Shown here: positions 20,968 to 29,034 of the stretch, piece after piece
Layout: every line of letters starts with the position of its first letter
Position numbering within the stretch: the stretch's first letter is position 1
Assembly: GCF_001434115.1 (NCBI RefSeq)
Contig: NZ_AZDW01000034.1
Location: forward strand, 104,231 to 168,230
Direction: 5' to 3'
Source: Levilactobacillus zymae DSM 19395
GTDB lineage: Bacteria > Bacillota > Bacilli > Lactobacillales > Lactobacillaceae
DNA length: 64,000 bases
Program-made: the position numbers and the translations under genes
Notes under the pieces: model-generated
Told to the model about the DNA's origin: nothing
The model's input: only the letters and a program-made list of their open reading frames with translations
The model's database searches: none

Positions 20968-21825
20968 ATGCGCTTACTAGGGGACAAGCTCAAACAATAC
21001 CGCAAGCAAAAGAATTTATCGCAACAGGAATTAGCCGAAGGCATTTGTACGCAAGCCACGGTCAGCCTCATGGAAAAGAAGAATAAGGTGCCGAGCATTA
21101 AGATCATTCTACAGATCTGTCGGCGTCTGAACGTGTCGTTGGAGGACATTTTAGCCGGCATGGGGAGCGGGCTGGATGATCAATTTAGCCGAATTTCACG
21201 GGCCGTGCGCTTTGGCGACTACCACGGGGCCGACCGGTTGCTCGACCAGATGGACATGGGCAGCGTGCAAAACGCCTTTGACCGGGAACGTTACCACTAC
21301 TACCGGGGCTTTGTCGAAATCGGGGCCCGGCAACGGCCCGACGAAGCCATTTTCCACTTCAACCTGTTGCTCCATCGCTCGTACCGCATGCCGTGGGATC
21401 TCTACGCCATCGTGGGGAACGTGGGGATGGCCGCGGCGTACTTAGAACGCAAAGAATACGAGAAGGTCCACTATTACTTACGCGAAGCCATGACGTATCT
21501 GGATAGTTACGAATGGCACGAAGAAGAGGAATTCAAGCGGTTGGTGTGGGCCCGGTACCGCATCGCACAGCTGTACCTGCAGTTAGAACAACCGCAACTG
21601 GTCAACGAAAACGTGGAGGCCGCCTTACAGGTGGTCAAACAACAAGATTCCTTGTACCTGATTGATGTTTTGTACGAATTAAAGGGCCAAGCGGAACAGG
21701 CACTGTTGGCCACGACGGCGGCTAAACGCAGTCTGGCGATTGCCCAGACGCTGGCCGTGGTTACGCACAACGTGGCCTTACAACAACGCTTAGGGCAAAC
21801 CGTGGGGTCCTTGCTGCCGGACTAA
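20968..21825 (+). CDS. XRE-family regulator with TPR-like C-terminal domain
   Basis: A 285-residue cytoplasmic regulator. Residues 5-62 form an XRE helix-turn-helix (LKQYRKQKNLSQQELAEG near residue 8; the recognition helix covers CTQATVSLMEK). The rest is all-helical with TPR-like repeats, the architecture of PlcR/Rgg-type regulators that bind short peptides. Whether it senses a peptide cannot be told from sequence; I found no cognate signal-peptide gene beside it. AGAGGAG precedes the ATG. It is monocistronic: the next gene converges from the other strand. Confidence 0.85.
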   Translation: MRLLGDKLKQYRKQKNLSQQELAEGICTQATVSLMEKKNKVPSIKIILQICRRLNVSLEDILAGMGSGLDDQFSRISRAVRFGDYHGADRLLDQMDMGSVQNAFDRERYHYYRGFVEIGARQRPDEAIFHFNLLLHRSYRMPWDLYAIVGNVGMAAAYLERKEYEKVHYYLREAMTYLDSYEWHEEEEFKRLVWARYRIAQLYLQLEQPQLVNENVEAALQVVKQQDSLYLIDVLYELKGQAEQALLATTAAKRSLAIAQTLAVVTHNVALQQRLGQTVGSLLPD

Positions 21826-21845
21826 CGGGAGTCAACGTCCGTTAA

Positions 21846-21889
21846 AAAGACGACCGCTCAGAAGGGGAAACTTCTGGGTGGTCGTCTTT
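21846..21889. terminator. Strong hairpin between the XRE-TPR regulator and usp
   Basis: AAAGACGACC pairs with GGTCGTCTTT and continues through CTCAGAAG/CTTCTGGG. The T-run is on the minus strand (AAAAA at 21844-21848), while the plus strand has only the stem's own CTTT. It may work in both directions. Confidence 0.7.
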
Positions 21890-21913
21890 GAGTAGTTGCC
21901 GTTAATTTTCAAC

Positions 21914-21950
21914 AAAAAAACCGGTTGAGGGACGACCCCTCGACCGGTTG
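21914..21950 (-). terminator. Terminator of the universal stress protein gene
   Basis: Read on the minus strand: AACCGGT-GAGGGG/CCCTC-ACCGGTT stem followed by seven T residues (AAAAAAA at 21914-21920 on the plus strand). Confidence 0.9.
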
Positions 21951-21962
21951 AATAATGGCTGG

Positions 21963-22439
21963 TTAGTTTTGTGTCGTGGCCTTGGCGGGCTTGTTGTTGA
22001 GATCCGTCCGAACCACAATCACGTCACAGATGGCGGTCCGTGTCACGTATTCTGTGACGGACCCGATTAAGAGTCGTTCGACCGCGTTAAGTCCGGTCGC
22101 CCCAATCATGATGAGGTCAGTATCGTTATCCCGGGGAACGTCACGGGCAATGATCGTCTTGGGTGCCCCGTATTCGATGGCGTAGTCAATCTTTTCCAGA
22201 CCATCGGCTTTGGCATCCGCAACGTACTTGTCTAACGTCTTTTTCGCCGTCTCGGTCACTTGTTCCACCATACTGGTATCGAAGCTCGAGATGTTTTGAA
22301 AAGCGCGGGTATCGACAACGTGAACGAGATGTAAATCAGCATCGTTACGCTTAGCCACGGCAACGGCTTTCTTGAAGGCTAATTCGGCTTCGTAAGAACC
22401 ATCAACGGGGACTAAAATGTGCTTGTATTGTTGTAACAT
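21963..22439 (-). CDS. Universal stress protein UspA family
   Basis: A 158-residue single-domain Usp. The N-terminal strand YKHILVPVDGSYEAELA and the ATP-binding signature GATGLNAVERLLIGSVTEYV (G-2x-G-9x-G-S/T, near residues 114-133) mark it as an ATP-binding type. Such proteins are induced by acid, starvation and other stress in lactobacilli, but the specific role is unknown. GAGAGGTGA lies before the ATG on the minus strand. It is monocistronic with its own terminator. Confidence 0.93.
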   Translation of the reverse strand: MLQQYKHILVPVDGSYEAELAFKKAVAVAKRNDADLHLVHVVDTRAFQNISSFDTSMVEQVTETAKKTLDKYVADAKADGLEKIDYAIEYGAPKTIIARDVPRDNDTDLIMIGATGLNAVERLLIGSVTEYVTRTAICDVIVVRTDLNNKPAKATTQN

Positions 22440-22535
22440 ATATATTCACCTCTCATTACTTGATACTTTCATGATACGTTATTTGACCTGAAATAAAAAG
22501 TAAAATGGCAAAAAAGAGGGAAAATTTGTAACCGG

Positions 22536-22826
22536 TTACTCGCCCTTGGGGAACCAGTGGACCAGAATCAACTGTAAGCTGATGATGGCGATGACCCCGA
22601 CCAAGAGGATCATGGAAATGAAAATAAAGTTATTCATGATCGTGGCGATGGCCGAAACGAGACCAATCACCATAAGCACGATGCCGCCCCCCGTCAGGAC
22701 GTGACTGAGCGCCGGCGTATTTTCGGGATGGAAGACTAAAAAGGATTTTTGGCGGTGACTGAAGAAGTACCAGCCCAGACCAAAGGACAGTAGGGTGTAA
22801 CAGATCATTAATATCGTAATTGCCAC
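22536..22826 (-). CDS. Small uncharacterised membrane protein
   Basis: A 96-residue protein with three hydrophobic segments (about residues 2-20, 40-60 and 62-85) and a short basic loop after the first. I do not recognise a family. The GTG at 22826 has AAGGAGG 9-10 bp upstream; a GTG at 22853 is in frame but would place that ribosome site inside the coding region. A perfect 12-bp palindrome, GTAACCGGTTAC (22528-22539), covers its stop codon; its role is unknown. It lies downstream of the 6S RNA terminator and is probably transcribed separately. Confidence 0.75.
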   Translation of the reverse strand: MAITILMICYTLLSFGLGWYFFSHRQKSFLVFHPENTPALSHVLTGGGIVLMVIGLVSAIATIMNNFIFISMILLVGVIAIISLQLILVHWFPKGE

Positions 22827-22910
22827 GGGAACGTTTCCTCCTTGAGTAGACACGTTAAGCTGAAAACTAGTTTACTAGTCCGGCCGGGTTTGCGCAAGCC
22901 GCCGGGCGGG

Positions 22911-22945
22911 CAAAAAGAAAAGGGCCATTCAAAGGAATGGTCCTC
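22911..22945 (-). terminator. Terminator of the 6S RNA
   Basis: On the minus strand, GGACCATTC-CTTT-GAATGGCCC is followed by TTTTCTTTTT. Confidence 0.88.
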
Positions 22946-22956
22946 AAAGCACGAGG

Positions 22957-23150
22957 CTTTAGTGATCTAAGTGGTGCCGTTAATTGTCCAGTCATGTTGA
23001 CCCGCGATGACAATGCAGGGGGGAAAGCGAAATAACGTTGCTGACTACCAAGTGAAAAGGCTTGTCATTGACGCTATCATATGGCGATCCCGTTTAAGAA
23101 TTACTTGTTCGGCAACTTGTAGTAAGACAACGCGTACACCTTAGAGTCAC
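22957..23150 (-). ncRNA. ssrS: 6S RNA
   Basis: 6S RNA binds the housekeeping RNA polymerase holoenzyme by mimicking an open promoter. On the minus strand, directly after rarA, the predicted 5' end AGTGACTCTAAGGTG pairs with the 3' segment CACCACTTAGATCACT (plus-strand 22961-22976), forming the closing stem; the length of about 190 nt fits. It has its own promoter at 23155-23183 and a terminator at 22911-22945. In B. subtilis, bsrA lies near yrvN (the rarA homologue), so the location agrees. The exact ends are estimates and the central bubble was not modelled. Confidence 0.82.
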
Positions 23151-23154
23151 TTGT

Positions 23155-23183
23155 ATCTTAGCATATAAATTTTTAAATATCAA
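23155..23183 (-). promoter_or_regulatory. 6S RNA promoter overlapping the rarA stop codon
   Basis: On the minus strand: TTGATA (23183-23178), exact 17-bp spacer, TAAGAT (23160-23155) with an upstream TGC. The -35 contains the TGA stop of rarA. Confidence 0.85.
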
Positions 23184-24463
23184 TTATCGTGATAGTTGGC
23201 CCGCCGCAGTCGTTGATACTGGGCACCGAGTTGCTGCTCAAATTTCCCGTTAGCTTTGGGCTCGTAGTATTGGGCGTGCCGCAGGGTATCGGGTAAATAC
23301 TGTTGCTGGACCCAGTCGTTGGGAAAGTCGTGGGGGAACTTATAGTCCGTCCCGTGACCTAATTTTTTGGCTCCCGCGTAGTGGGCGTCCTTGAGGTGGT
23401 CGGGGACGATGCCACTGTGGCCGTTTTGCACGTCGGCTAATGCGGCGTCGATGGCACTGATCCCGGAATTAGATTTCGGTGACAGGCACAGCTCAATCAC
23501 GGCGTCGGCCAGCGGGATGCGCCCCTCGGGAAGCCCCAATTGTTGGGCGGCTTGCACCGCTTGTACGGTCCGGGCCGCGGCGGGGAGGTTGGCCAGGCCC
23601 ACGTCTTCGTAGGCGATGACCATTAGCCGCCGACAGATCGACGGTAGGTCGCCGGCCGCAACCAGCTGGGCCAGGTAGTGCAGCGCGGCGTCGGTGTCGC
23701 TTCCCCGAATCGACTTTTGAAAGGCCGAGATTACGTCGTAGTGCGCGTCACCGTTCTTATCGCCCATCAAGGCCTTACGCTGGAAGCATTCCTCGGCCAC
23801 GGGTAACGTCACGTGGATCTGCTGGTCCGTCTCGGCGGGCGGTGTCGACTGGGCGGCCAGCTCTAACCCGTTAAGGGCGCTCCGCAGATCGCCGTTGGTG
23901 GCGTCGGCCATGAAGTCTAAGGCCGCTTCGTCGACGGTCAGGGGGAGTTGCCCCAATCCCCGGTCGGCGTCGGTCAGGGCCCGTTTTAGGGCGGTGACGA
24001 TGTCGTCGTGGGTCAGGGGATGGACCTCGAAGATCTGTGTGCGGCTCCGGATGGCCGGATTAATGTTGAGATATGGATTTTCGGTGGTGGCGCCAATCAA
24101 AATGATGCGGCCGCTTTCCAGGTGGGGCAGTAAGAAGTCCTGCTTGGTCTTGTCCAACCGGTGAATTTCGTCGAGTAACAAAATCACGGTCCCACTCATC
24201 TTAGCCTCTTCGGCCACGACCTGCAGATCCTTTTTGGAATCGGTCGCGGCGTTGAGCTTGCGAAAAGCGTACTTGGTCGACCCGGCAATGGCGCTGGCGA
24301 TACTGGTTTTACCGGTGCCGGGTGGTCCGTAGAGAATCATGGATGACAGGAGCTTAGCGGCGACCATCCGGGCGATGATCTTCCCGGGGCCCACCAAGTC
24401 CTGCTGTCCGACCACGTCTTCTAGGCGTTGGGGTCGCATGCGGTAGGCTAAAGGTTGTGCCAA
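23180..24463 (-). CDS. rarA: Replication-associated recombination protein A (AAA+ ATPase)
   Basis: RarA (MgsA/YrvN) is a clamp-loader-like ATPase that acts at stalled forks. The 427-residue protein starts MAQPLAYRMRPQRLEDVVGQQDLVGPG, typical for the family, with Walker A GPPGTGKTS near residue 46, Walker B LLLDEIHRLD near 95 and sensor-1 GATTEN near 121. The C-terminal half holds the helical lid and tetramerisation region. The upstream gene, yueI, is on the same strand. The 6S RNA promoter overlaps its stop codon. Confidence 0.95.
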   Translation of the reverse strand: MAQPLAYRMRPQRLEDVVGQQDLVGPGKIIARMVAAKLLSSMILYGPPGTGKTSIASAIAGSTKYAFRKLNAATDSKKDLQVVAEEAKMSGTVILLLDEIHRLDKTKQDFLLPHLESGRIILIGATTENPYLNINPAIRSRTQIFEVHPLTHDDIVTALKRALTDADRGLGQLPLTVDEAALDFMADATNGDLRSALNGLELAAQSTPPAETDQQIHVTLPVAEECFQRKALMGDKNGDAHYDVISAFQKSIRGSDTDAALHYLAQLVAAGDLPSICRRLMVIAYEDVGLANLPAAARTVQAVQAAQQLGLPEGRIPLADAVIELCLSPKSNSGISAIDAALADVQNGHSGIVPDHLKDAHYAGAKKLGHGTDYKFPHDFPNDWVQQQYLPDTLRHAQYYEPKANGKFEQQLGAQYQRLRRANYHDN

Positions 24464-24487
24464 AATAAAAACTCCTTTTTCAAAAGC

Positions 24488-24943
24488 TTAGTGGTTCAAG
24501 AGGTGACCCAGCCAACCCGGTTTCTTGGTCGGTTGGGCGGTCGGTGCGGCTTCGTCCGGGTATTTCTTGGCTAGCGCGATGGGGGACTGGTTGATTGCCG
24601 TTTCGGCGGCGACCACTAACCCTAAATCGCTGTCGGCCAACCCGTAGATGGTATCCTGCCGAATCGTGAACTTAACGTTGTGTTGACTGGCCACCTTGAG
24701 GTACGGTCCCAGGTCGCTTTGGGCGATGTGACCGTTTAAGATGACTTGGTAGTCGGGGTGGTCGGTAATCTCGGTGATGAAGGCCGCTAAGTTCTGATGA
24801 TCAACGACTTCGGCGATGGTCATGGCGAGCGAAACGCGCTCCCGGAAGGTCCCCAGGTAGTGTCGCTGTTCGTCGGGCTTGATCTTCGGTGTCCCGTACA
24901 TTGCGGCATCGAGATGCTGTTCCATCGAACTTTTTTCCGTCAT
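24488..24943 (-). CDS. yueI: YueI family protein (DUF1694)
   Basis: A 151-residue protein of the DUF1694/YueI family with unknown function. The segment YLGTFRERVSLAMT near residue 26 is characteristic. The middle part looks like an alpha/beta fold; the end is a flexible Pro/Ala/Thr linker plus a short KPGWLGHLLNH tail, which could be an amphipathic membrane-touching helix (inference). ATG 24943 has AAAGAGGG 6 bp upstream. It precedes rarA by 24 bp on the same strand and is likely co-transcribed. The adjacent plus-strand gene is divergent. Confidence 0.85.
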   Translation of the reverse strand: MTEKSSMEQHLDAAMYGTPKIKPDEQRHYLGTFRERVSLAMTIAEVVDHQNLAAFITEITDHPDYQVILNGHIAQSDLGPYLKVASQHNVKFTIRQDTIYGLADSDLGLVVAAETAINQSPIALAKKYPDEAAPTAQPTKKPGWLGHLLNH

Positions 24944-25026
24944 GTAAATCCCTCTTTTCAACGTAGTGGCATTAGTATAACATGGAATGGAAACGAACCG
25001 TGAGCAAAGACCTAGGGGGTGTTCGC

Positions 25027-25626
25027 ATGTATCAAGATAGTGATTTTGCGGTGTTCGACGACGTGACGCTGCCGGGCCGGTTGACGAAGATTCGCGCCAT
25101 CATCGACCCCAAATTCACGGCGACCGTGGCCGCCTTACAACCGCAATTGGCGGAAGTGGGGGTGCCGGTTTATCCGCATCTGGCGTTACATAGACGGCGC
25201 ACGAAGAATCCGCCGCCGGATACCTGGGTGGCCTTGAGTACGTCCAAGCGCGGCTATAAGATGTTGCCGCACTTTGAAATTGGCTTGTGGGACGATCAGC
25301 TCTATATCTGGCTGGTGGTCTTACAAGAAGCCAAGGACCGGCAAACCGTGATCGACCGGGTCGACCCACAAACGGTGGCCACGTTACCCGCGACTTTCGA
25401 GTGGGGCAACGACCACACCGATAAGACAAACCATCACCCGTTGACCGCGGCCGGGTGGCAACAACTCAAAACGGCGCAAACGGCCAAGCACGCCGAGTGG
25501 TTGATTGGCCGGACGTTTGCCCAGGGGAGTGCCTTCTTTACCGGCGACGTGGCCACGCAATTAACCACCATTCAGGCCACGATTGCGGCGTTAGTCCCGG
25601 TCTACCGGGAACTGATTGGTGTTTAA
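25027..25626 (+). CDS. DUF1054 family protein (YktB/UPF0637)
   Basis: A 199-residue protein of the UPF0637/DUF1054 family; a B. subtilis member is YktB. Its biochemical role is unknown. Family features include the opening YQDSDFAVFD, the PHLALHRRRTKNPPPDTW segment near residue 48 and KMLPHFEIGLWDDQLYIWL near 78. I chose ATG 25027, preceded by AGGGGGTG; an upstream ATG at 24982 has no ribosome site. It is divergent from yueI and convergent with rpsD, so it is a single-gene unit ending at a shared bidirectional terminator. Confidence 0.85.
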   Translation: MYQDSDFAVFDDVTLPGRLTKIRAIIDPKFTATVAALQPQLAEVGVPVYPHLALHRRRTKNPPPDTWVALSTSKRGYKMLPHFEIGLWDDQLYIWLVVLQEAKDRQTVIDRVDPQTVATLPATFEWGNDHTDKTNHHPLTAAGWQQLKTAQTAKHAEWLIGRTFAQGSAFFTGDVATQLTTIQATIAALVPVYRELIGV

Positions 25627-25636
25627 CGCCTAACGC

Positions 25637-25671
25637 AAAAAAAGCTTCCGCCAATTGGCAGAAGCTTTTTT
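25637..25671. terminator. Bidirectional terminator between the DUF1054 gene and rpsD
   Basis: AAGCTTC-C-GCC/GGC-A-GAAGCTT stem with an AATT loop, flanked by A-run and T-run, so it serves both converging genes. Confidence 0.9.
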
Positions 25672-25691
25672 GATAACCGAAGATTGCAATC

Positions 25692-26297
25692 TTAACGGTT
25701 GTAGTATTCAACGATTAAGGAGTCGTCAAGTTCAGCATCGAGTTCTTCACGTTGAGGAAGACGAGTCAATGAACCTTCCAACTTGTCAGCGTCGAAGTCA
25801 ACGTATTGTGGACGACCCACAACGGCTTCAACGGCACCCTTGATCACGGCTAAGTCCTTGGACTTTTCGCGAACGCTGACCACTTGGCCAACCTTGACTT
25901 CGTATGAAGGAATGTCCACACGCTTGCCATCAACGGTGATGTGACCATGGTTAACCAATTGACGAGCTTGACGACGAGTCGTTGCCAAACCTAAACGGTA
26001 AACCACGTTGTCTAAACGACGTTCGAGCAAGATCATGAAGTTGGTCCCGTGGGTACCTTCCTTGATCTTACCAGCGCGCTTGAACAAGTTGTAGAATTGA
26101 CGTTCAGTTAAGCCGTAGGTGAACCGCAGCTTTTGCTTTTCGCGTAATTGCGTTCCGTATTCGGAAAGCTTTTGACGACGGCCTTGACCGTGGTCACCAG
26201 GGGCGTAAGGACGCCGTGCTAATTCTTTACCAGTGCCGGAAAGGGAAACCCCTAAACGACGTGAAATCCGCCAACTTGGGCCAGTATAACGTGACAT
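25692..26297 (-). CDS. rpsD: 30S ribosomal protein S4
   Basis: Primary 16S rRNA-binding protein of the small subunit. At 201 residues it has the conserved N-terminus [22 protein letters not shown] and the S4 RNA-binding domain ([28 protein letters not shown] near residues 92-120). The N-terminus lacks the zinc-binding four-cysteine motif, so it is the C-minus (zinc-independent) form. It is monocistronic, away from the main ribosomal operon, as in other Firmicutes, with a long 5' leader suited to autoregulation. Confidence 0.98.
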   Translation of the reverse strand: MSRYTGPSWRISRRLGVSLSGTGKELARRPYAPGDHGQGRRQKLSEYGTQLREKQKLRFTYGLTERQFYNLFKRAGKIKEGTHGTNFMILLERRLDNVVYRLGLATTRRQARQLVNHGHITVDGKRVDIPSYEVKVGQVVSVREKSKDLAVIKGAVEAVVGRPQYVDFDADKLEGSLTRLPQREELDAELDDSLIVEYYNR

Positions 26298-26502
26298 AAA
26301 TTGAATCCTCCAATAAATATTATTTGGAGTAAAATAACGATTTATGGGTTTAGTATTCGTGCAGATCGTTTTGCAAGTTTCACCCTTGCAGCCGCAGGTT
26401 ACTTCTTGAGCTTAACGCAACGACCTGTTGACGAGCTTACCACCCATTGCTGCATTATTTTACACGACGACCAGTATAACCGGAAACCCTAGGCCTTGTC
26501 AA
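26298..26502 (-). promoter_or_regulatory. rpsD promoter and about 170-nt leader, candidate S4 autoregulatory RNA
   Basis: On the minus strand: TTGACA (26502-26497), 18 bp, TATACT (26478-26473); the predicted start is near 26466. The leader to the rpsD ATG has no gene. In B. subtilis S4 represses its own mRNA through a structured leader, so this region is the expected place for such an element. The -35 lies inside the end of msrC. Confidence 0.7.
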
Positions 26503-26959
26503 CATGCGCGAGCAAAACCCGGGCAAATTCCTCCAGGACGGCCTGGTCGGCGGCCGAAAAGCGGTCCTTTTCCGGGGAATCGATGTCCATGACCCCCAGC
26601 TTCGTCCCGTCGGCTAAGGTCAACGGCACCACGATTTCAGCATTACTGGCCGAATCACAGGCAATGTGGCCGGCAAATTCGTGAACGTCGGCGATTCGTT
26701 GCGTGGCTTGGGTGGCTAAGGCCGTGCCACACACCCCGTGGTGATTTTCGATGTGCACGCAGGCGACGTTACCCTGAAAGGGGCCTAAGATCAGGTCGTC
26801 GGTAGCGGGCTGGTACTGGTAGAAACCGGCCCAGTTGATGGCGGGAATGGTCTGCATCAGCAGTGCCGAGGCGTTAGCCAGGTTGGCCGTCAGATTGGTT
26901 TCGCCGTGTAGCAAAGCGTCTAATTGTTCAGTGATTAAAGGGTTGATTGGTTGTGCCAT
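26489..26959 (-). CDS. msrC: Free methionine-(R)-sulfoxide reductase (GAF domain)
   Basis: fRMsr reduces free methionine-R-sulfoxide in the cytoplasm using thioredoxin-type electrons. The 156-residue protein is a single GAF domain with the three family cysteines, seen in GNVACVHI, HHGVCGTA and HIACDSAS, plus the acidic NAEIVVPL segment. ATG 26959 has GGAGG 6 bp upstream. It is upstream of rpsD on the same strand, but rpsD has its own promoter inside the end of this gene. Confidence 0.9.
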   Translation of the reverse strand: MAQPINPLITEQLDALLHGETNLTANLANASALLMQTIPAINWAGFYQYQPATDDLILGPFQGNVACVHIENHHGVCGTALATQATQRIADVHEFAGHIACDSASNAEIVVPLTLADGTKLGVMDIDSPEKDRFSAADQAVLEEFARVLLAHVDKA

Positions 26960-27051
26960 ATAAAAACCTCCAATGGTCAATTCAGCAATTACATAGGTAG
27001 AAAATGCTTACAGAATCGCAAAACCTAGTGAAGCCCACGCGGGACTTATGC

Positions 27052-27057
27052 TATAAT
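27052..27057 (+). promoter_or_regulatory. Probable ezrA promoter (extended -10)
   Basis: Consensus TATAAT with an upstream TGC; a separate -35 is unclear. Confidence 0.6.
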
Positions 27058-27142
27058 CGAAATTAGATTAAATTGTAAAATGAACCGAGTGGTTTTGCAA
27101 CTCGTTAAACTAGTTAATTGTGGATGAAGGATGGGGTCAATC

Positions 27143-28876
27143 ATGGTAGTGGTGCTAATTGGAATCGTCATACTTGCGATTATCGTCTATGTGGGCATTC
27201 TCGCGTATCAACAACGGATTCGCCAACAAGTCGCAGCCTTGGCGGATAAGAAGGCGTCGTTAGTCGCCATTCCCTTAGCGGACGAAGTGAAGTTGGTCAG
27301 TCAGTTGAGTCTGACCGGTCAATCTCTCGAACGGTTCGAAACGTTACAAAACGACTACGCCGACATCACTAAGGAACGGTTCCCGCGCATCGATACCCAG
27401 TTAAAAGCCATCAAGGATGCCTCGCGGGGGATGAACCTGATGCAACTGCGCCAAGACCTAGCGAAGGCCACCATCCTGGTGAACCAGACCGACGAACTCG
27501 TGCAGACCGTTCAGGCTAAATTAGCGGAGTTACAGGAGATCGATAAGCAGCACCGGCAGGCCGTTCACGACCTGGAACAAAAATACCAAGATCTCCGCAA
27601 AACGTTATTGGCGAAGAACTTTGCCTTTGGCCCCAGCATCGATGGGCTGGAGGAACGCCTCAGTGAATTAGAAGACAACTTCGACACCTTTACCAAGTTG
27701 ACCCAGACGGGCGACCACGAGCGAGCCACCGACGTCTTGACCCAATTGCAGGAAGATACGGCCTCGCTGGAAGACCTGATCAAGGCCATCCCACCGCTGT
27801 ATAAGGATCTAACGGCGATCTATCCCGACCAAATCAGCGAGTTGAAGAGCGGCTACGAGCAATTAACGGCGCAACACTACCGTTTCGGGGACACGGATAT
27901 TCCGGGCCTGATCCAAAAGGTGGCCGACCAAGTTAGCGGCAACTTAGCCACTCTGGCTGATTTACGGCCCGCCGACGCTAAGGTTATCAACGAACGCATC
28001 GCCGATCAGATCGACCGCCTGTACGCGCGGATGCAGACCGAAATCGACGCCAAGGAGCCGGTCGAAAAGAACTTGGACAACGTGGCCCGCTTTATCGCCC
28101 ACGCCCAGAATCAAAATCAAAGCCTGTTGACCGAGCTGGACCGGCTGAGTCAGAACTACACGTTGGATCATCAGGAGTTAGAGACGACCCGCGAACTCAA
28201 CGAACAGTTGCGCGCCATCGATGGCATCTACCAACGGGACGTCCAGGACCTCACGGGCAAGTCGGCGACCTTCTCGGAAGTGCTGGCCCACCAGCAACAA
28301 CAGGAAAAGGATTTAAAACAAATCGAAGAACAACAGGCGCAGATTTTAAAGAGCGTGGCGGGGTTAGCCGACGAAGAACGGCAGGCCCGCGAGACGTTGC
28401 GGCAGTTCGATTTTAAATTACATAGTTTACGGCGGCAGGTCGAAAACTTAAATTTACCGGGAGTTCCCCAGGAGTACCTGGACTACTTCTTCGTGGTGCG
28501 TGACGAGGTCGAACAACTGGCCACGGACATGGACCAACCGCAGATCGACATGGAAAAGATCACCAAGCAGTTATTGATCATCCAGACGGACCTGGATACG
28601 TTGGGCGAAAAGACCGACGATTTGTTAGATAGTGCCGAGTTGGCGGAACAACTCTTGCAGTACGCCAACCGCTACCAGGCCAGTCACACCGACGTGGCCC
28701 AGGCCAGTCAGCAGGCCAAACAACTGTTTGAACAGGATCACCAATACGCTAAGGCCCTAGAAACCATCGCCACGGTCTTAGACCAGGTCGAACCGGGCTC
28801 GTACAAACGATTAGAAGACGCGTATTACCAACGTAAGGGGAAAACTAAGCCCCGAGCGGACGACCAATCGAAATAA
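27143..28876 (+). CDS. ezrA: Septation ring formation regulator EzrA
   Basis: EzrA is a membrane-anchored, spectrin-like protein that restrains FtsZ assembly away from midcell and helps localise wall enzymes. It has 577 residues: one N-terminal membrane segment (about 1-22, VVVLIGIVILAIIVYVGILAY), then almost continuous charged coiled coil with Gln/Leu/Asp heptads. I chose ATG 27143 because AAGG (27127-27130) directly abuts the ATG at 27131. It is followed by a terminator and then nifS-thiI, the usual ezrA-nifZ-thiI order. Confidence 0.93.
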   Translation: MVVVLIGIVILAIIVYVGILAYQQRIRQQVAALADKKASLVAIPLADEVKLVSQLSLTGQSLERFETLQNDYADITKERFPRIDTQLKAIKDASRGMNLMQLRQDLAKATILVNQTDELVQTVQAKLAELQEIDKQHRQAVHDLEQKYQDLRKTLLAKNFAFGPSIDGLEERLSELEDNFDTFTKLTQTGDHERATDVLTQLQEDTASLEDLIKAIPPLYKDLTAIYPDQISELKSGYEQLTAQHYRFGDTDIPGLIQKVADQVSGNLATLADLRPADAKVINERIADQIDRLYARMQTEIDAKEPVEKNLDNVARFIAHAQNQNQSLLTELDRLSQNYTLDHQELETTRELNEQLRAIDGIYQRDVQDLTGKSATFSEVLAHQQQQEKDLKQIEEQQAQILKSVAGLADEERQARETLRQFDFKLHSLRRQVENLNLPGVPQEYLDYFFVVRDEVEQLATDMDQPQIDMEKITKQLLIIQTDLDTLGEKTDDLLDSAELAEQLLQYANRYQASHTDVAQASQQAKQLFEQDHQYAKALETIATVLDQVEPGSYKRLEDAYYQRKGKTKPRADDQSK

Positions 28877-28884
28877 CTTCATCA

Positions 28885-28929
28885 CGCTAATTTTCCGCGA
28901 GTTAACTTACGAAAAATTAGCGTTTTTTT
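28885..28929 (+). terminator. Terminator after ezrA
   Basis: CGCTAATTTT pairs with AAAATTAGCG, followed by seven T residues. Confidence 0.9.
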
Positions 28930-28951
28930 AGTGGGAGTCGCGCCGCAAGGC

Positions 28952-28980
28952 TTGTGGGATTTTCGGAATGTGTTTATAAT
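28952..28980 (+). promoter_or_regulatory. nifS-thiI promoter
   Basis: TTGTGG (28952-28957), 17-bp spacer, TATAAT (28975-28980). Confidence 0.75.
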
Positions 28981-29034
28981 AAGTGAGAATTTCTATCGGA
29001 GTCGAACCAATAGAAAAAGATAAGAGGGTTCAGC

